Origin: Steroidobacter gossypii
GTDB taxonomy: Bacteria > Pseudomonadota > Gammaproteobacteria > Steroidobacterales > Steroidobacteraceae
Direction of reading: 5' to 3'
Assembly: GCF_016801985.1 (NCBI RefSeq)
Contig: NZ_JAEVLS010000005.1
Location: 310,001 to 374,000 of the forward strand
DNA length: 64,000 nucleotides
This document shows positions 25,523 to 33,086 of the stretch, one piece after another. Under the pieces are notes generated by a model. The model was not told where the DNA came from. It searched no databases and was given only the letters and a program-made list of their open reading frames with translations. Made by a program: the position numbers and the translations under genes. The number at the start of each line of letters is the position of its first letter. Within the stretch, counting starts at the first letter, position 1.

Positions 25523-26104
25523 TCAGGCGCACAAATTGCCGTTGTCGTAGCTGAAGCGATAAACCCTGTCGTTCCAATCTATTGCTTCGACGTATTCCGG
25601 ATGCAAAGAGAATCTACCGGTGAAGATATCTTCACCTGAGACGGACCACATCAGGTTGCCATCACTGGAGAATCGACTGATCTCCAGCTCCCCATGTGAA
25701 ATGAGCGCGCGATGCCGCTCGTCGAAATGGACGCCGAAACACGTAGCCGAATCTGTCTGCAGCATCCACTTGAAGGAGAAAGGCTTGGGGTCAATGCAAA
25801 CCACGCAATCGCCGACCGCCAAGTACAGCAAGCCTTCGACATAGACAAGAGAACGTTCGTGTACGCCGGAAGCGCCGCCGCCTCGACCGAAGACCGCAAT
25901 CGGAGATCCATCGAGAATGAGACCGTGAATAGATGACGGCCTCGACTCGTCCGCGAGATTCCTGGCGAAGCTGTAGGAGCGAGCGTTATCTGTGGAGCCG
26001 AAGCGATACGTGGGCTCGTTCAAGACTTCAACCAGGCCAGCGCTCGTTTCAATTCGCATGCGGGTAACACCATCTGTTTCGGGAATCGTCAATCGACAGC
26101 CCAT
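25523..26104 (-). CDS. Orphan hypothetical protein between msrA-derived repeats
   Basis: 193 residues if started at ATG 26104 (MGCRLTIPETDG); ATG 26059 is an alternative, and neither has a good ribosome site. No signal peptide or membrane segment. The sequence is beta-rich with many Gly-Asn/Asp turns (ILDGSPIAVFGRGGGASG, LLYLAVGDCVVCIDP, WNDRVYRFSYDNG), resembling a single-sheet or half-propeller protein. I do not recognise a family; an immunity-like or phage-derived role is only a guess. It is bounded by imperfect direct repeats of the msrA 3' region, so it looks inserted. Confidence 0.6.
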   Translation of the reverse strand: MGCRLTIPETDGVTRMRIETSAGLVEVLNEPTYRFGSTDNARSYSFARNLADESRPSSIHGLILDGSPIAVFGRGGGASGVHERSLVYVEGLLYLAVGDCVVCIDPKPFSFKWMLQTDSATCFGVHFDERHRALISHGELEISRFSSDGNLMWSVSGEDIFTGRFSLHPEYVEAIDWNDRVYRFSYDNGNLCA

Positions 26105-26180
26105 GCGTTGGTCTTTGAGCGCCCCTGCGGTTGATTCGGCGTGATTGCTTCGCCGGATACTACCCGCGAGCCGAAAAGCC

Positions 26181-26198
26181 AGTAGGAATTCGGTCGGT
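26181..26198 (+). repeat. GGTAGG...CGGTCGG repeat, copy 3
   Basis: AGTAGGAATTCGGTCGGT, in the stretch between the orphan gene and the msrA stop. The surrounding 26150-26268 resembles 25186-25293. Confidence 0.55.
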
Positions 26199-26268
26199 TC
26201 AGCCACGGTTTTTGCAGACTGATGCCGCACAAACCTGCAGAAATCCGCAGCACGCGCTTCCGCGCGTA

Positions 26269-26901
26269 TTATCCGAAGGAAACCCCGCAGCCTCCAATCC
26301 CGCAGTATCCCTGTGGATTCTTCGCCAGATACTGCTGGTGATAGTCCTCCGCGTAATAAAACTCCGGCGCATCCAAAATCTCCGTCGTGATCTCGCCATA
26401 GCCGGCCTTCGTCAAGCGCTCCTGATAAGCAGCCAGGCTCTTCTCAGCGGCAGCGCGCTGCTCGGCGTCGTGGACATAGATGCCGGAGCGGTACTGAGTG
26501 CCGACGTCGTTGCCCTGACGCATGCCCTGGGTCGGGTCGTGGTTTTCCCAGAAGGTTTTCAGCAAGGTCTCGTAGCTGACCTGGGTGGGGTCGTACACGA
26601 CGCGGACGACCTCGTTGTGGCCGGTGTAGCCGGAGCACACTTCTTCATAGGTGGGGTTGGGAGTGGTGCCGGCGGCGTAGCCGACGGAGGTGCTGTAGAC
26701 GCCGGGCAGTTGCCAGAACTTGCGCTCGGCGCCCCAGAAGCAACCCAGGCCGAATAGCGCCAGCCGGGTGCCGGCCGGGAACGGCGGGACGATGCGGTTG
26801 CCGTTCACGAAGTGCTTTTCGGGGACGGTCAGGGGAGTGGCGCGGCCCGGGAGGATGTCGGCGGGGTCGGGCATCACGGCCTTTTTACGGAAGGAATACA
26901 T
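26269..26901 (-). CDS. msrA: Peptide-methionine (S)-S-oxide reductase MsrA
   Basis: 210 residues from ATG 26901 (GAGGTG upstream). It reduces S-methionine sulfoxide in proteins, using thioredoxin. The active site GCFWGAE is near residue 55. [28 protein letters not shown] and the [15 protein letters not shown] substrate loop are classic, and the C-terminal GYCGIGGCG supplies the resolving cysteines. The N-terminal 45 residues ([15 protein letters not shown]) match the E. coli-type long form. Its 3' end is duplicated as a diverged remnant 0.9 kb downstream. Confidence 0.95.
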   Translation of the reverse strand: MYSFRKKAVMPDPADILPGRATPLTVPEKHFVNGNRIVPPFPAGTRLALFGLGCFWGAERKFWQLPGVYSTSVGYAAGTTPNPTYEEVCSGYTGHNEVVRVVYDPTQVSYETLLKTFWENHDPTQGMRQGNDVGTQYRSGIYVHDAEQRAAAEKSLAAYQERLTKAGYGEITTEILDAPEFYYAEDYHQQYLAKNPQGYCGIGGCGVSFG

Positions 26902-27091
26902 AAGCACCTCGGCAATGGCTGGACGCTATGTTGCATCGGACGGGAGGAGCCGTATAGATGCGGCCAGGGCGCCCCGAAACAAGGCCATGCCGAACTTCAC
27001 TCGCGCGGCGTATGCGCCACTGCTATGTTGGCGGCGTGACAGCGCCGGCCACCGGCGGCAGTAAACAATAATCGGCTCGAGCGGGAACGCC

Positions 27092-29533
27092 ATGTTGAAC
27101 AGGAACTGCGCCAGGGTGGCGCTCGGAATGCTGTTGGCATTTGAAACAGCGAGCGCCGACATGAATGTCTGGACGCGCGTGGGTCCCGACGGAGGCTCGA
27201 TACACAGCCTCGAGTATCTCGGCAGCAGCGACAGCGTGGTTCTCGCAGCCACCGGGCGAGGCATCTATCGCAGCGAAGACAATGCACAGAGCTGGCGGCG
27301 CGTATTTGCGTATCCGCACACGCACAACGGCGTCGCTCCGATAGCGATCGCCGTCAACCCGGCGAATCCGCAGCAGGTGCTGATGATCTCGTCGAACATC
27401 TTTCGCAGCTCGGACGGCGGCAACACTTGGGATTTCGCGCCCACTCGCAGTCCGCCGCGAGGCACGCCGACCAGTATCGCGTTTTCACGTGATGGCGGCG
27501 TTGCATGGTTAGGCACCGATGCGGGCGAAATCTTTCGCAGCACCGATGCAGGCGGTAGCTGGGAAGCGCGTAACAATGGCTTGCGCACGATGCCAGTGAA
27601 TCGGGTCTCGGGTATCCAAGTCGATGCCGCGGATCCGAACGTGGCCTACGCCACGTTCACCGATCGGGTGTCGTATCGAACGACCGATGGCGGCGCGACC
27701 TGGGCGCCACTCCCGGGAACGTATTGGGAACTCACCGCATCCCCGGTGACGCCAGGAGCGTTGCTGGCGACGAGTGTGGAATATCCGTTCAAGTCGGCCG
27801 ATTACGGTGACACGTGGCGGCAAATCGGCCTGCCGCGCTTCTATGAAATTGAGTACTCGCCCGACACGCCGGGTGTCGCGGTGGCGTTGTTCCAAGGCAA
27901 CCACGTGAGCAGGACCTTCGACGGCGGCTTCATGTGGATCAACAGCGGCGGTGGATTGCCGATCCAAAGCGGTTCGGTGATCGCCATTCAGCCCGGCGAT
28001 ACAGCTCGCTTTCTGATCGGCTCCCAGCTAGGCATTCAGGGAACCTTCGACCGCGGCGTCACCTATAGCGAGAGTACCGCGGGCATCAAGGAAGCAACGT
28101 TCCTGAACCTGGTGGTCGCGCAAGACGGCTCCGATCTCATTTACGCACCGGGGTATGACGCGGAGGCGGTGTACCGACGCGATCCAGCGACCGGACAATG
28201 GCTCGGTGTGGCCCGCGCTTCGGCACAAGCGGTCCGCGAGCCGGGGCCGTTGCACTACGCCATCACAGCTGTACCCGGCGATGCGAATGTCGTGTACATG
28301 GCGCGCAACGGACGTATCGGTCGTTCCGACGACGCCGGAGTAACTTGGACTCAGCTCGCCTCGGTCAACGCAGACTCGCTGAGCTTCGATCCACAGGATC
28401 CGCAAATTGGCTACGCGGCCAGCTATTCCTCGGGCATTCACAAGACGACCGACGGTGGCGCGTTCTGGGCGACCATCAACACGGGTTTGACGGCGACTTC
28501 CATCAGCGAGGTGCTGATCGATCCGACGGACTCGAATGTTTTGTACGCCGCCAGCCGCTTTGACTTCATGGGCGTGTTCAAGAGCACCGACGGCGGCGAG
28601 CATTGGGCGCCGGCCAATACCGGCATCGAAACGCAGGCGGTGTTTTCGATGGTGTTCGAGCCGGGCAATCCCGCAGTGCTGTACGCCGCCACTGGCACCG
28701 GCGTCTTCAAGAGCGTGAACGCTGGCGGTTCCTGGGTGAATTCGTACACGGAGCTGGCGGGCGGCGTGGTCGATATCGCGATCGATCCGATCGTACCCAG
28801 CAATGTCCATGCGATCGATGGCGCACAGGGTCGCGTGCTGCGCTCCGTCGATGCAGGAACGACGTGGGAAGTCATCTTTCGTCCGTTGCTCGAAAACGGC
28901 ACTCGCGGCTCTTCGCTGGCGCTGTTGCCAAGTCGCCCTAACGTGATCATCGCGGCCATCATTCCAGACGGTTTGTATGAAACAGAAGTGGCGCCGGATC
29001 TGCGCCTTAGCAGCAGCTTACCGATACTCACCGCGAAGACACAGCAATCAGTCCTGCTGAGCGTGCAAAACGCCGGACCCTATGCGGCTTCGCGCGTGCG
29101 CTTCGTGGCCACACTACCAGCCGCCGATGGCGAGTACTCGGTACAAGCGAGCAAAGGGAGCTGTGCCGTTATGAATCAACAGGCGACGTGCGAACTCGGA
29201 GCTCTGCAAAAAGATTCGGTGGCGGATGTGACAGTGGCATTCACGCCCTCCGCAGCGGGCTCGTCGCTGACTGCGTCGGTGAGCGCGCACGAAACAGATC
29301 CAGCGACAGATAACAACTCTGTTTCCATTCCGACACAGCAGCGAGTCGACCCGCCCGCGCCAGGTCCGGGCGGCGGAGGCAACACCGGCGGCGAAGGTGG
29401 GGGCGGTGGCAGCAGCGGCGGCGGCAGCAATGGCGGCGGTGGCAGCAGCGGCGGCGGCGGCGGAGGGTCAATCGGGTGGCTGCTGCTCGCCGCGCTCGGA
29501 CTCATCAGCCGAAACGCGCGACGCTCGAAGTGA
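27092..29533 (+). CDS. BNR/sortilin-type repeat surface protein with GlyGly-CTERM-like tail
   Basis: 813 residues. A signal peptide ends near TASAD. About 12 repeats of the S-x-D-G/A-G-x-x-W type follow (SSDGGNTWDFAP, STDAGGSWEARN, TTDGGATWAPLP and others), spread to residue 600 and expected to form one or two beta-propellers as in sortilin/BNR proteins. Residues 640-740 resemble a DUF11/CARDB-type adhesion domain (QNAGPYAASRVRF). A Gly/Ser linker leads to a hydrophobic helix (IGWLLLAALGLIS) and a basic end (RNARRSK). This is the layout of GlyGly-CTERM proteins, which rhombosortase processes after type II secretion. No rhombosortase gene lies in the window. The ligand is unknown. Confidence 0.78.
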   Translation: MLNRNCARVALGMLLAFETASADMNVWTRVGPDGGSIHSLEYLGSSDSVVLAATGRGIYRSEDNAQSWRRVFAYPHTHNGVAPIAIAVNPANPQQVLMISSNIFRSSDGGNTWDFAPTRSPPRGTPTSIAFSRDGGVAWLGTDAGEIFRSTDAGGSWEARNNGLRTMPVNRVSGIQVDAADPNVAYATFTDRVSYRTTDGGATWAPLPGTYWELTASPVTPGALLATSVEYPFKSADYGDTWRQIGLPRFYEIEYSPDTPGVAVALFQGNHVSRTFDGGFMWINSGGGLPIQSGSVIAIQPGDTARFLIGSQLGIQGTFDRGVTYSESTAGIKEATFLNLVVAQDGSDLIYAPGYDAEAVYRRDPATGQWLGVARASAQAVREPGPLHYAITAVPGDANVVYMARNGRIGRSDDAGVTWTQLASVNADSLSFDPQDPQIGYAASYSSGIHKTTDGGAFWATINTGLTATSISEVLIDPTDSNVLYAASRFDFMGVFKSTDGGEHWAPANTGIETQAVFSMVFEPGNPAVLYAATGTGVFKSVNAGGSWVNSYTELAGGVVDIAIDPIVPSNVHAIDGAQGRVLRSVDAGTTWEVIFRPLLENGTRGSSLALLPSRPNVIIAAIIPDGLYETEVAPDLRLSSSLPILTAKTQQSVLLSVQNAGPYAASRVRFVATLPAADGEYSVQASKGSCAVMNQQATCELGALQKDSVADVTVAFTPSAAGSSLTASVSAHETDPATDNNSVSIPTQQRVDPPAPGPGGGGNTGGEGGGGGSSGGGSNGGGGSSGGGGGGSIGWLLLAALGLISRNARRSK

Positions 29534-29556
29534 AGCGCGGATACTGACACCGCGCT
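29534..29556. terminator. Hairpin between convergent genes
   Basis: AGCGCGG (29534-29540) and CCGCGCT (29550-29556) form a 7-bp stem with a 9-base loop, just past the stop of the BNR-repeat gene and 13 bases from the stop of the RidA-like gene. No clear T-tract, so weak. Confidence 0.35.
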
Positions 29557-29568
29557 CCTGAATGACGC

Positions 29569-30081
29569 TTACTTCGGCAGACGCGCAATCATCTGCACCT
29601 CGACCACACCACGGCGCGCGAGCAAGGCGGACGTGCCCACGGCCGTCCAGGCTGGATAGGGCGCCTTGATATATTCACCCGCCACTTCGTAGAACGCGTC
29701 CCAGTGTTCATCGACGGTGCCCTTGAAGTTGGCCGTCTCCCAGTCGTGGAAGCTGTTGACCATCACCACGTCGGCGAAGCTCGCGCCGGAGGCTTCCAGG
29801 CTCGCTTTCAGGCGTTCGAAGCCGCGTCGTACCTGGAGTTTGAACGCGGCCACGTCGGTACTCTCGTTCTCGCGGGGACCGATCACGACGCCGGATAGAT
29901 AGAGCATGTTGTCGACGCGACGGACCGCGGCGTAACGGTACTCGTCGTACCCCGACTTCTCGCCCTCTGAGGCAAGAATCACCGCACCGTGGGGCGCCGG
30001 AATCACCACGGGCCACTGGGTTTCGGCGGCCTGGGCCCCGCCCACGGCTAACAAAGTCATTGCGATCGTTGCTCGAACCAT
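29569..30081 (-). CDS. Exported RidA/YjgF-family protein
   Basis: 170 residues from ATG 30081 (GGGAG 7 bases upstream). Residues 1-19 form a signal peptide (MVRATIAMTLLAVGG, then AQAAE). The mature part has the YjgF/RidA fold: MLYLSGVVIG, a central FERLKASLEASGASFADVVMVNSF and the C-terminal AWTAVGTSALLARRGVVEVQMIA. Classic RidA deaminates enamines in the cytoplasm and needs an Arg near the end of the GVxxLxxxxxxVEI strand, seen here as LARRGVVEV. Export is unusual, and periplasmic RidA-like proteins have no settled role. It is divergent from another exported enzyme. Confidence 0.8.
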   Translation of the reverse strand: MVRATIAMTLLAVGGAQAAETQWPVVIPAPHGAVILASEGEKSGYDEYRYAAVRRVDNMLYLSGVVIGPRENESTDVAAFKLQVRRGFERLKASLEASGASFADVVMVNSFHDWETANFKGTVDEHWDAFYEVAGEYIKAPYPAWTAVGTSALLARRGVVEVQMIARLPK

Positions 30082-30226
30082 TGCAAGCTCCCTTTTGTTC
30101 AGTGGATGAAACGGCGCTGGAAAGGACCGGCATGCTATGTCATCCATTGCGGCTTTCCTTGCAGCGTTCGTCGCGCCCGGCGCACGGTTGGTCGCGCACG
30201 CCGGCGAAATCCCGCCGGTTCGCGGT

Positions 30227-30255
30227 CCGAAACGTCTCGTCAATGAAACGTTCGG
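30227..30255. promoter_or_regulatory. Imperfect inverted repeat in divergent promoter region
   Basis: CCGAAACGT (30227-30235) faces ACGTTCGG (30248-30255), an inverted repeat with one base missing in one arm. It lies 37 bases before the oxidoreductase ATG in the region shared with the RidA-like gene. Possible operator. Confidence 0.3.
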
Positions 30256-30291
30256 ATCACTCCGTTTTCGCATCAGGAAACCCACGCCATC

Positions 30292-31302
30292 ATGCAACCC
30301 ACTCTGGTACTCAGCCTTTTGTTTGTTTTGTTCGCGCCACCCGGAGCGCTGGCGTCGTCGCCCACGAAGATGCGTGCGCTGCTCATGACGGACTACGGCG
30401 GCTCGGAAGTGCTGCGTATCGGGGAAGCATCGGTGCCGATGCCATCGAGTGGAGAAGTGCAGATTCGCATTCACGCCGCCGGCGTGAATCCGGTCGACTG
30501 GAAAATTCGGGCAGGAAGGCTGCAACGAACCTCGCCCGTCACCCTGCCCTACATTCCCGGCCGCGATGTGGCCGGAATCATTCGCTCGGTGGGCCCGGGC
30601 GTGACGCGCTGGAAAGTAGGCGACAGCGTGATCGCGGTGCTAGACGGCGGCGGGTTCGCTGAGTACGTGAATGTTCCCGTCGAGAACGTCGCCCCCAAGC
30701 CGGCCAAGCTGAGCTTCGAGGAAGCGGCGGGCATTCCAACCGCGTCGCTCGCGGCCTGGCGCACGTTGATCGTGAACGCCGATATCAAACAGGGTCAGCG
30801 CGTTCTGATTCACGGGGGCGCAGGTGGCGTAGGCAGCACGGCAGTCCAGCTGGCACACTGGCGTGGTGCGCACGTCATCACTACCGCATCGGAACGCAAT
30901 CACGAATATCTCAAAGCGCTCGGCGCCGACGAAGTCATCGACTACCGCACCACTCGGTTCGAGGACGTGGTGAAGAACGTGGACGTGGTGCTCGACACGG
31001 TCGGCGGCGAGACGCTGCAACGGTCGCCGGCGGTGTTGCGACAGGGCGGCACGCTGTTGACCATCGTCGGGCGGCCGCCCGCCGAAGCCTGCAGCGAACG
31101 AAAGCTGCGCTGTCCCAGTCCAAGCACGGCGACGCGTGCACAGCCTGGAGAGGAGCTCGCCGAACTCGGCAAGCTGTTCGACCAGGGCACATTGAAGATG
31201 AACTTGGATGCCAGGTTTCCGCTCGAGCAAGCGACCAAGGCGTTGGAGTTGAGCGAGGGCGGCCACGCTCGCGGCAAGATCATCGTGGTCGTGGTCGATT
31301 GA
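30292..31302 (+). CDS. MDR-superfamily NADPH:quinone-type oxidoreductase with signal peptide
   Basis: 336 residues. Residues 1-22 (LVLSLLFVLF, then GALAS) look like a cleavable signal peptide. The enzyme part has MTDYGGSEVLRIGE, the groES-like domain (AAGVNPVDWKIRAG, PGRDVAGII) and the Rossmann motif HGGAGGVGSTAVQLAHWRGAHVI near 178-200. No catalytic zinc ligands are present, as expected for the quinone reductase branch. These enzymes use cytosolic NADPH, so an export signal is odd; the segment could be a membrane anchor or an annotation trap, since the enzyme domain could start at the internal ATG near 30370. A strong terminator follows. Confidence 0.8.
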   Translation: MQPTLVLSLLFVLFAPPGALASSPTKMRALLMTDYGGSEVLRIGEASVPMPSSGEVQIRIHAAGVNPVDWKIRAGRLQRTSPVTLPYIPGRDVAGIIRSVGPGVTRWKVGDSVIAVLDGGGFAEYVNVPVENVAPKPAKLSFEEAAGIPTASLAAWRTLIVNADIKQGQRVLIHGGAGGVGSTAVQLAHWRGAHVITTASERNHEYLKALGADEVIDYRTTRFEDVVKNVDVVLDTVGGETLQRSPAVLRQGGTLLTIVGRPPAEACSERKLRCPSPSTATRAQPGEELAELGKLFDQGTLKMNLDARFPLEQATKALELSEGGHARGKIIVVVVD

Positions 31303-31322
31303 CGCGAGCAGCGGGCAAAAAA

Positions 31323-31352
31323 AAGCTCCAGCAGGACACCCTGCTGGAGCTT
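31323..31352. terminator. Bidirectional intrinsic terminator
   Basis: AAGCTCCAGCAGG and CCTGCTGGAGCTT form a perfect 13-bp stem with an ACAC loop. An A-run precedes it and a T-run follows, so it can stop transcription from both convergent genes. Confidence 0.9.
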
Positions 31353-31366
31353 TCAAGCTTTTGGGA

Positions 31367-32314
31367 TCACGCGGCGGCCGCTCCTACGCCTCCCATGAAG
31401 GTCAGCGAGTCGGCAGCGCGACGGCACTCGCGCGGAGTCACGCCATGGAAGCGACGTAACGCGCGGAACAGCGTCGAGCGGGAGTCGAAGCCGACCACCT
31501 TCACGATGTCTTCCACCGCCATTTCACTTCCACGCAACAACCGACCGGCGACCGTCGTGCGCTTACGCTGCAGATACTCGTGCGGCGTCACTTCGTGAAT
31601 GTGCTTGAACAATCGCAGGAAGTGATGCCGCGACAGGAACGCGGCGCGAGCCATGTCACCCAGCATCAACGGCTTGTCGAAGTTGGAGTGAATGAAATCG
31701 GTGGCCAGCGACACCCGACGCAGGATCTCGCGACGTGTGGCGGCACGACGCACCGGCACGCCGCGCGCCCGCTGCAAGACATCCCGATGCCGGGCCAGCA
31801 TGCGCTCCAGCAGGAACGCAAACTGTTCCTCGAACCACAACGGGTCGTTCAAGCCCATCTCGCAATGACGGCGGATGAACAGCAGCACAGGCGTGACCCC
31901 CCGGTCGTGGGTCTGCAGATGAGGGATGAAAGGCAGCGCGGCCGAGACCTGCGCTTCCCCCTCGTCCAGCAGACGGTCGTCCGGCGTGATCAATGCGCCG
32001 AGCACTTCTTCCGGCATGCCCCGGCGAAACAGCACCGTCAACACGTTGACCGGCTCGGAACCGCGAATACGGACCGTGGCCGGACCTGCGGGGATCGGTA
32101 ACCAGGTGTCGTCGTCGACTGCAATGCGCCGGTTGTCCAGCGTGACTTCCTGACGCCCGCCCCATGCGCTCAACAGCGCAAAGCGCTCACCGTCCAGCGA
32201 GTAATCGGCGACCTGCGTATGCAGGCTCACCACGGTATTTTCGGTGCTGGGCTGTCGCGCCAACGCCGCACTGAGATCACCACTCACCATCTCATGGGTT
32301 CGACGGAGAATCAT
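31367..32314 (-). CDS. AraC/XylS-family transcriptional regulator
   Basis: 315 residues; GGGGAGGGG precedes the ATG. Residues 1-200 are an uncharacterised sensor region with a cupin-like start. Residues 205-305 carry the two AraC helix-turn-helix motifs: PLMLGDMARAAFLSRHHFLRLFKHI, then TPHEYLQRKR, then MAVEDIVKVVGFDSRSTLFRALRRFHGVTPRE. The order of the F-P-x-x-F type recognition helix is normal. Its target is unknown; the convergent oxidoreductase and the RidA-like gene are nearby candidates. Confidence 0.86.
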   Translation of the reverse strand: MILRRTHEMVSGDLSAALARQPSTENTVVSLHTQVADYSLDGERFALLSAWGGRQEVTLDNRRIAVDDDTWLPIPAGPATVRIRGSEPVNVLTVLFRRGMPEEVLGALITPDDRLLDEGEAQVSAALPFIPHLQTHDRGVTPVLLFIRRHCEMGLNDPLWFEEQFAFLLERMLARHRDVLQRARGVPVRRAATRREILRRVSLATDFIHSNFDKPLMLGDMARAAFLSRHHFLRLFKHIHEVTPHEYLQRKRTTVAGRLLRGSEMAVEDIVKVVGFDSRSTLFRALRRFHGVTPRECRRAADSLTFMGGVGAAAA

Positions 32315-32835
32315 CCCGTTACCCCTCCCCGTTGCTTAGCAGTCAACACCGGCGGCAACACCGGCTTCACCGGAACCGCGACCGAGCCCGATGGGCGCTC
32401 GTCGCGATCCCGCCCTAAAACGTGACACATCCTGGAAATCGGTTGAGTTGTTACCATTTCCGCGCCAAATGGCGTCGTCTACAAGCGGTTTACGATGATC
32501 TGATTGCGGCATGCGGTGAAAGGTTGCAGTTGGCCAGTCACTTCAGTCAGGCGTCGAGTGAATTACGCAATGAATGAGACGGGTCCGCGCATCCAGTCAA
32601 GCCAGTTCACAGCAAGACTTGATGCCGGCAGCGAGCTCAACGTTGCAGCAACGCCACGATCAGATACGCGCGGCGCATTTCTGGCCGCTTCGGGCTAAAG
32701 ACGAGTCAGGGGCCTCGGGAAAGACACCGGCGCGCAAAAAGAATTCAGCCAGCGTCGGTTGCGATAGATGCGGCTAGGCGCAAGCGGCGTCGCGCGGGTA
32801 AAATCGCGCCCGTTTAGAATTTGTCCAGACGCATC
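32315..32835. other. Intergenic region, about 520 bp, no gene supported
   Basis: Short open frames occur on the plus strand (for example from 32571) but they have no ribosome site or recognisable sequence. GGGTAAAAT near 32796-32804 could be a -10 region for the small gene that follows. Nothing else was identified. Confidence 0.45.
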
Positions 32836-33078
32836 ATGCCCATTGCTCACGAACACAACCTTGCGCACCCCGTGCCGCGCGACTGCCAGTTCGGCATCCG
32901 TGTCAAATTGCGCTCCACCGATCCGTTCAAGAACCTGGTCGGCGGCGACTGGACGCGCGAGCATTGGTACGCCACGCGCGAGGAGCGCGATCGCATGCTC
33001 AAGGAAATGAGCGGCCGCTACATCTACTTCCGCCCGGGCGACCGCCCGACGCTGGAATTCGAAAAGATCGACCGCTGA
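32836..33078 (+). CDS. Conserved small protein, about 80 residues
   Basis: 80 residues from ATG 32836 (a TTG at 32821 is in frame). It is a charged, soluble sequence with a compact pattern: an N-terminal His/Pro segment (HEHNLAHPVPRDC), a strand FGIRVKLRS, GGDWTREHWYATREERDRML, then YIYFRPGDRPTLEFEKI. No membrane segment and a single Cys. The even codon use and clear domain-like pattern support a real gene, but I do not recognise its function. It converges on the patatin gene, 8 bases away. Confidence 0.65.
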   Translation: MPIAHEHNLAHPVPRDCQFGIRVKLRSTDPFKNLVGGDWTREHWYATREERDRMLKEMSGRYIYFRPGDRPTLEFEKIDR

Positions 33079-33086
33079 GTCGAGGC

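Noticed and set aside
29370-29470. GGC-rich repeat tract as a satellite or CRISPR-like array
   Set aside because: It is in frame and encodes the Gly/Ser linker of the BNR-repeat protein; there are no spacers.
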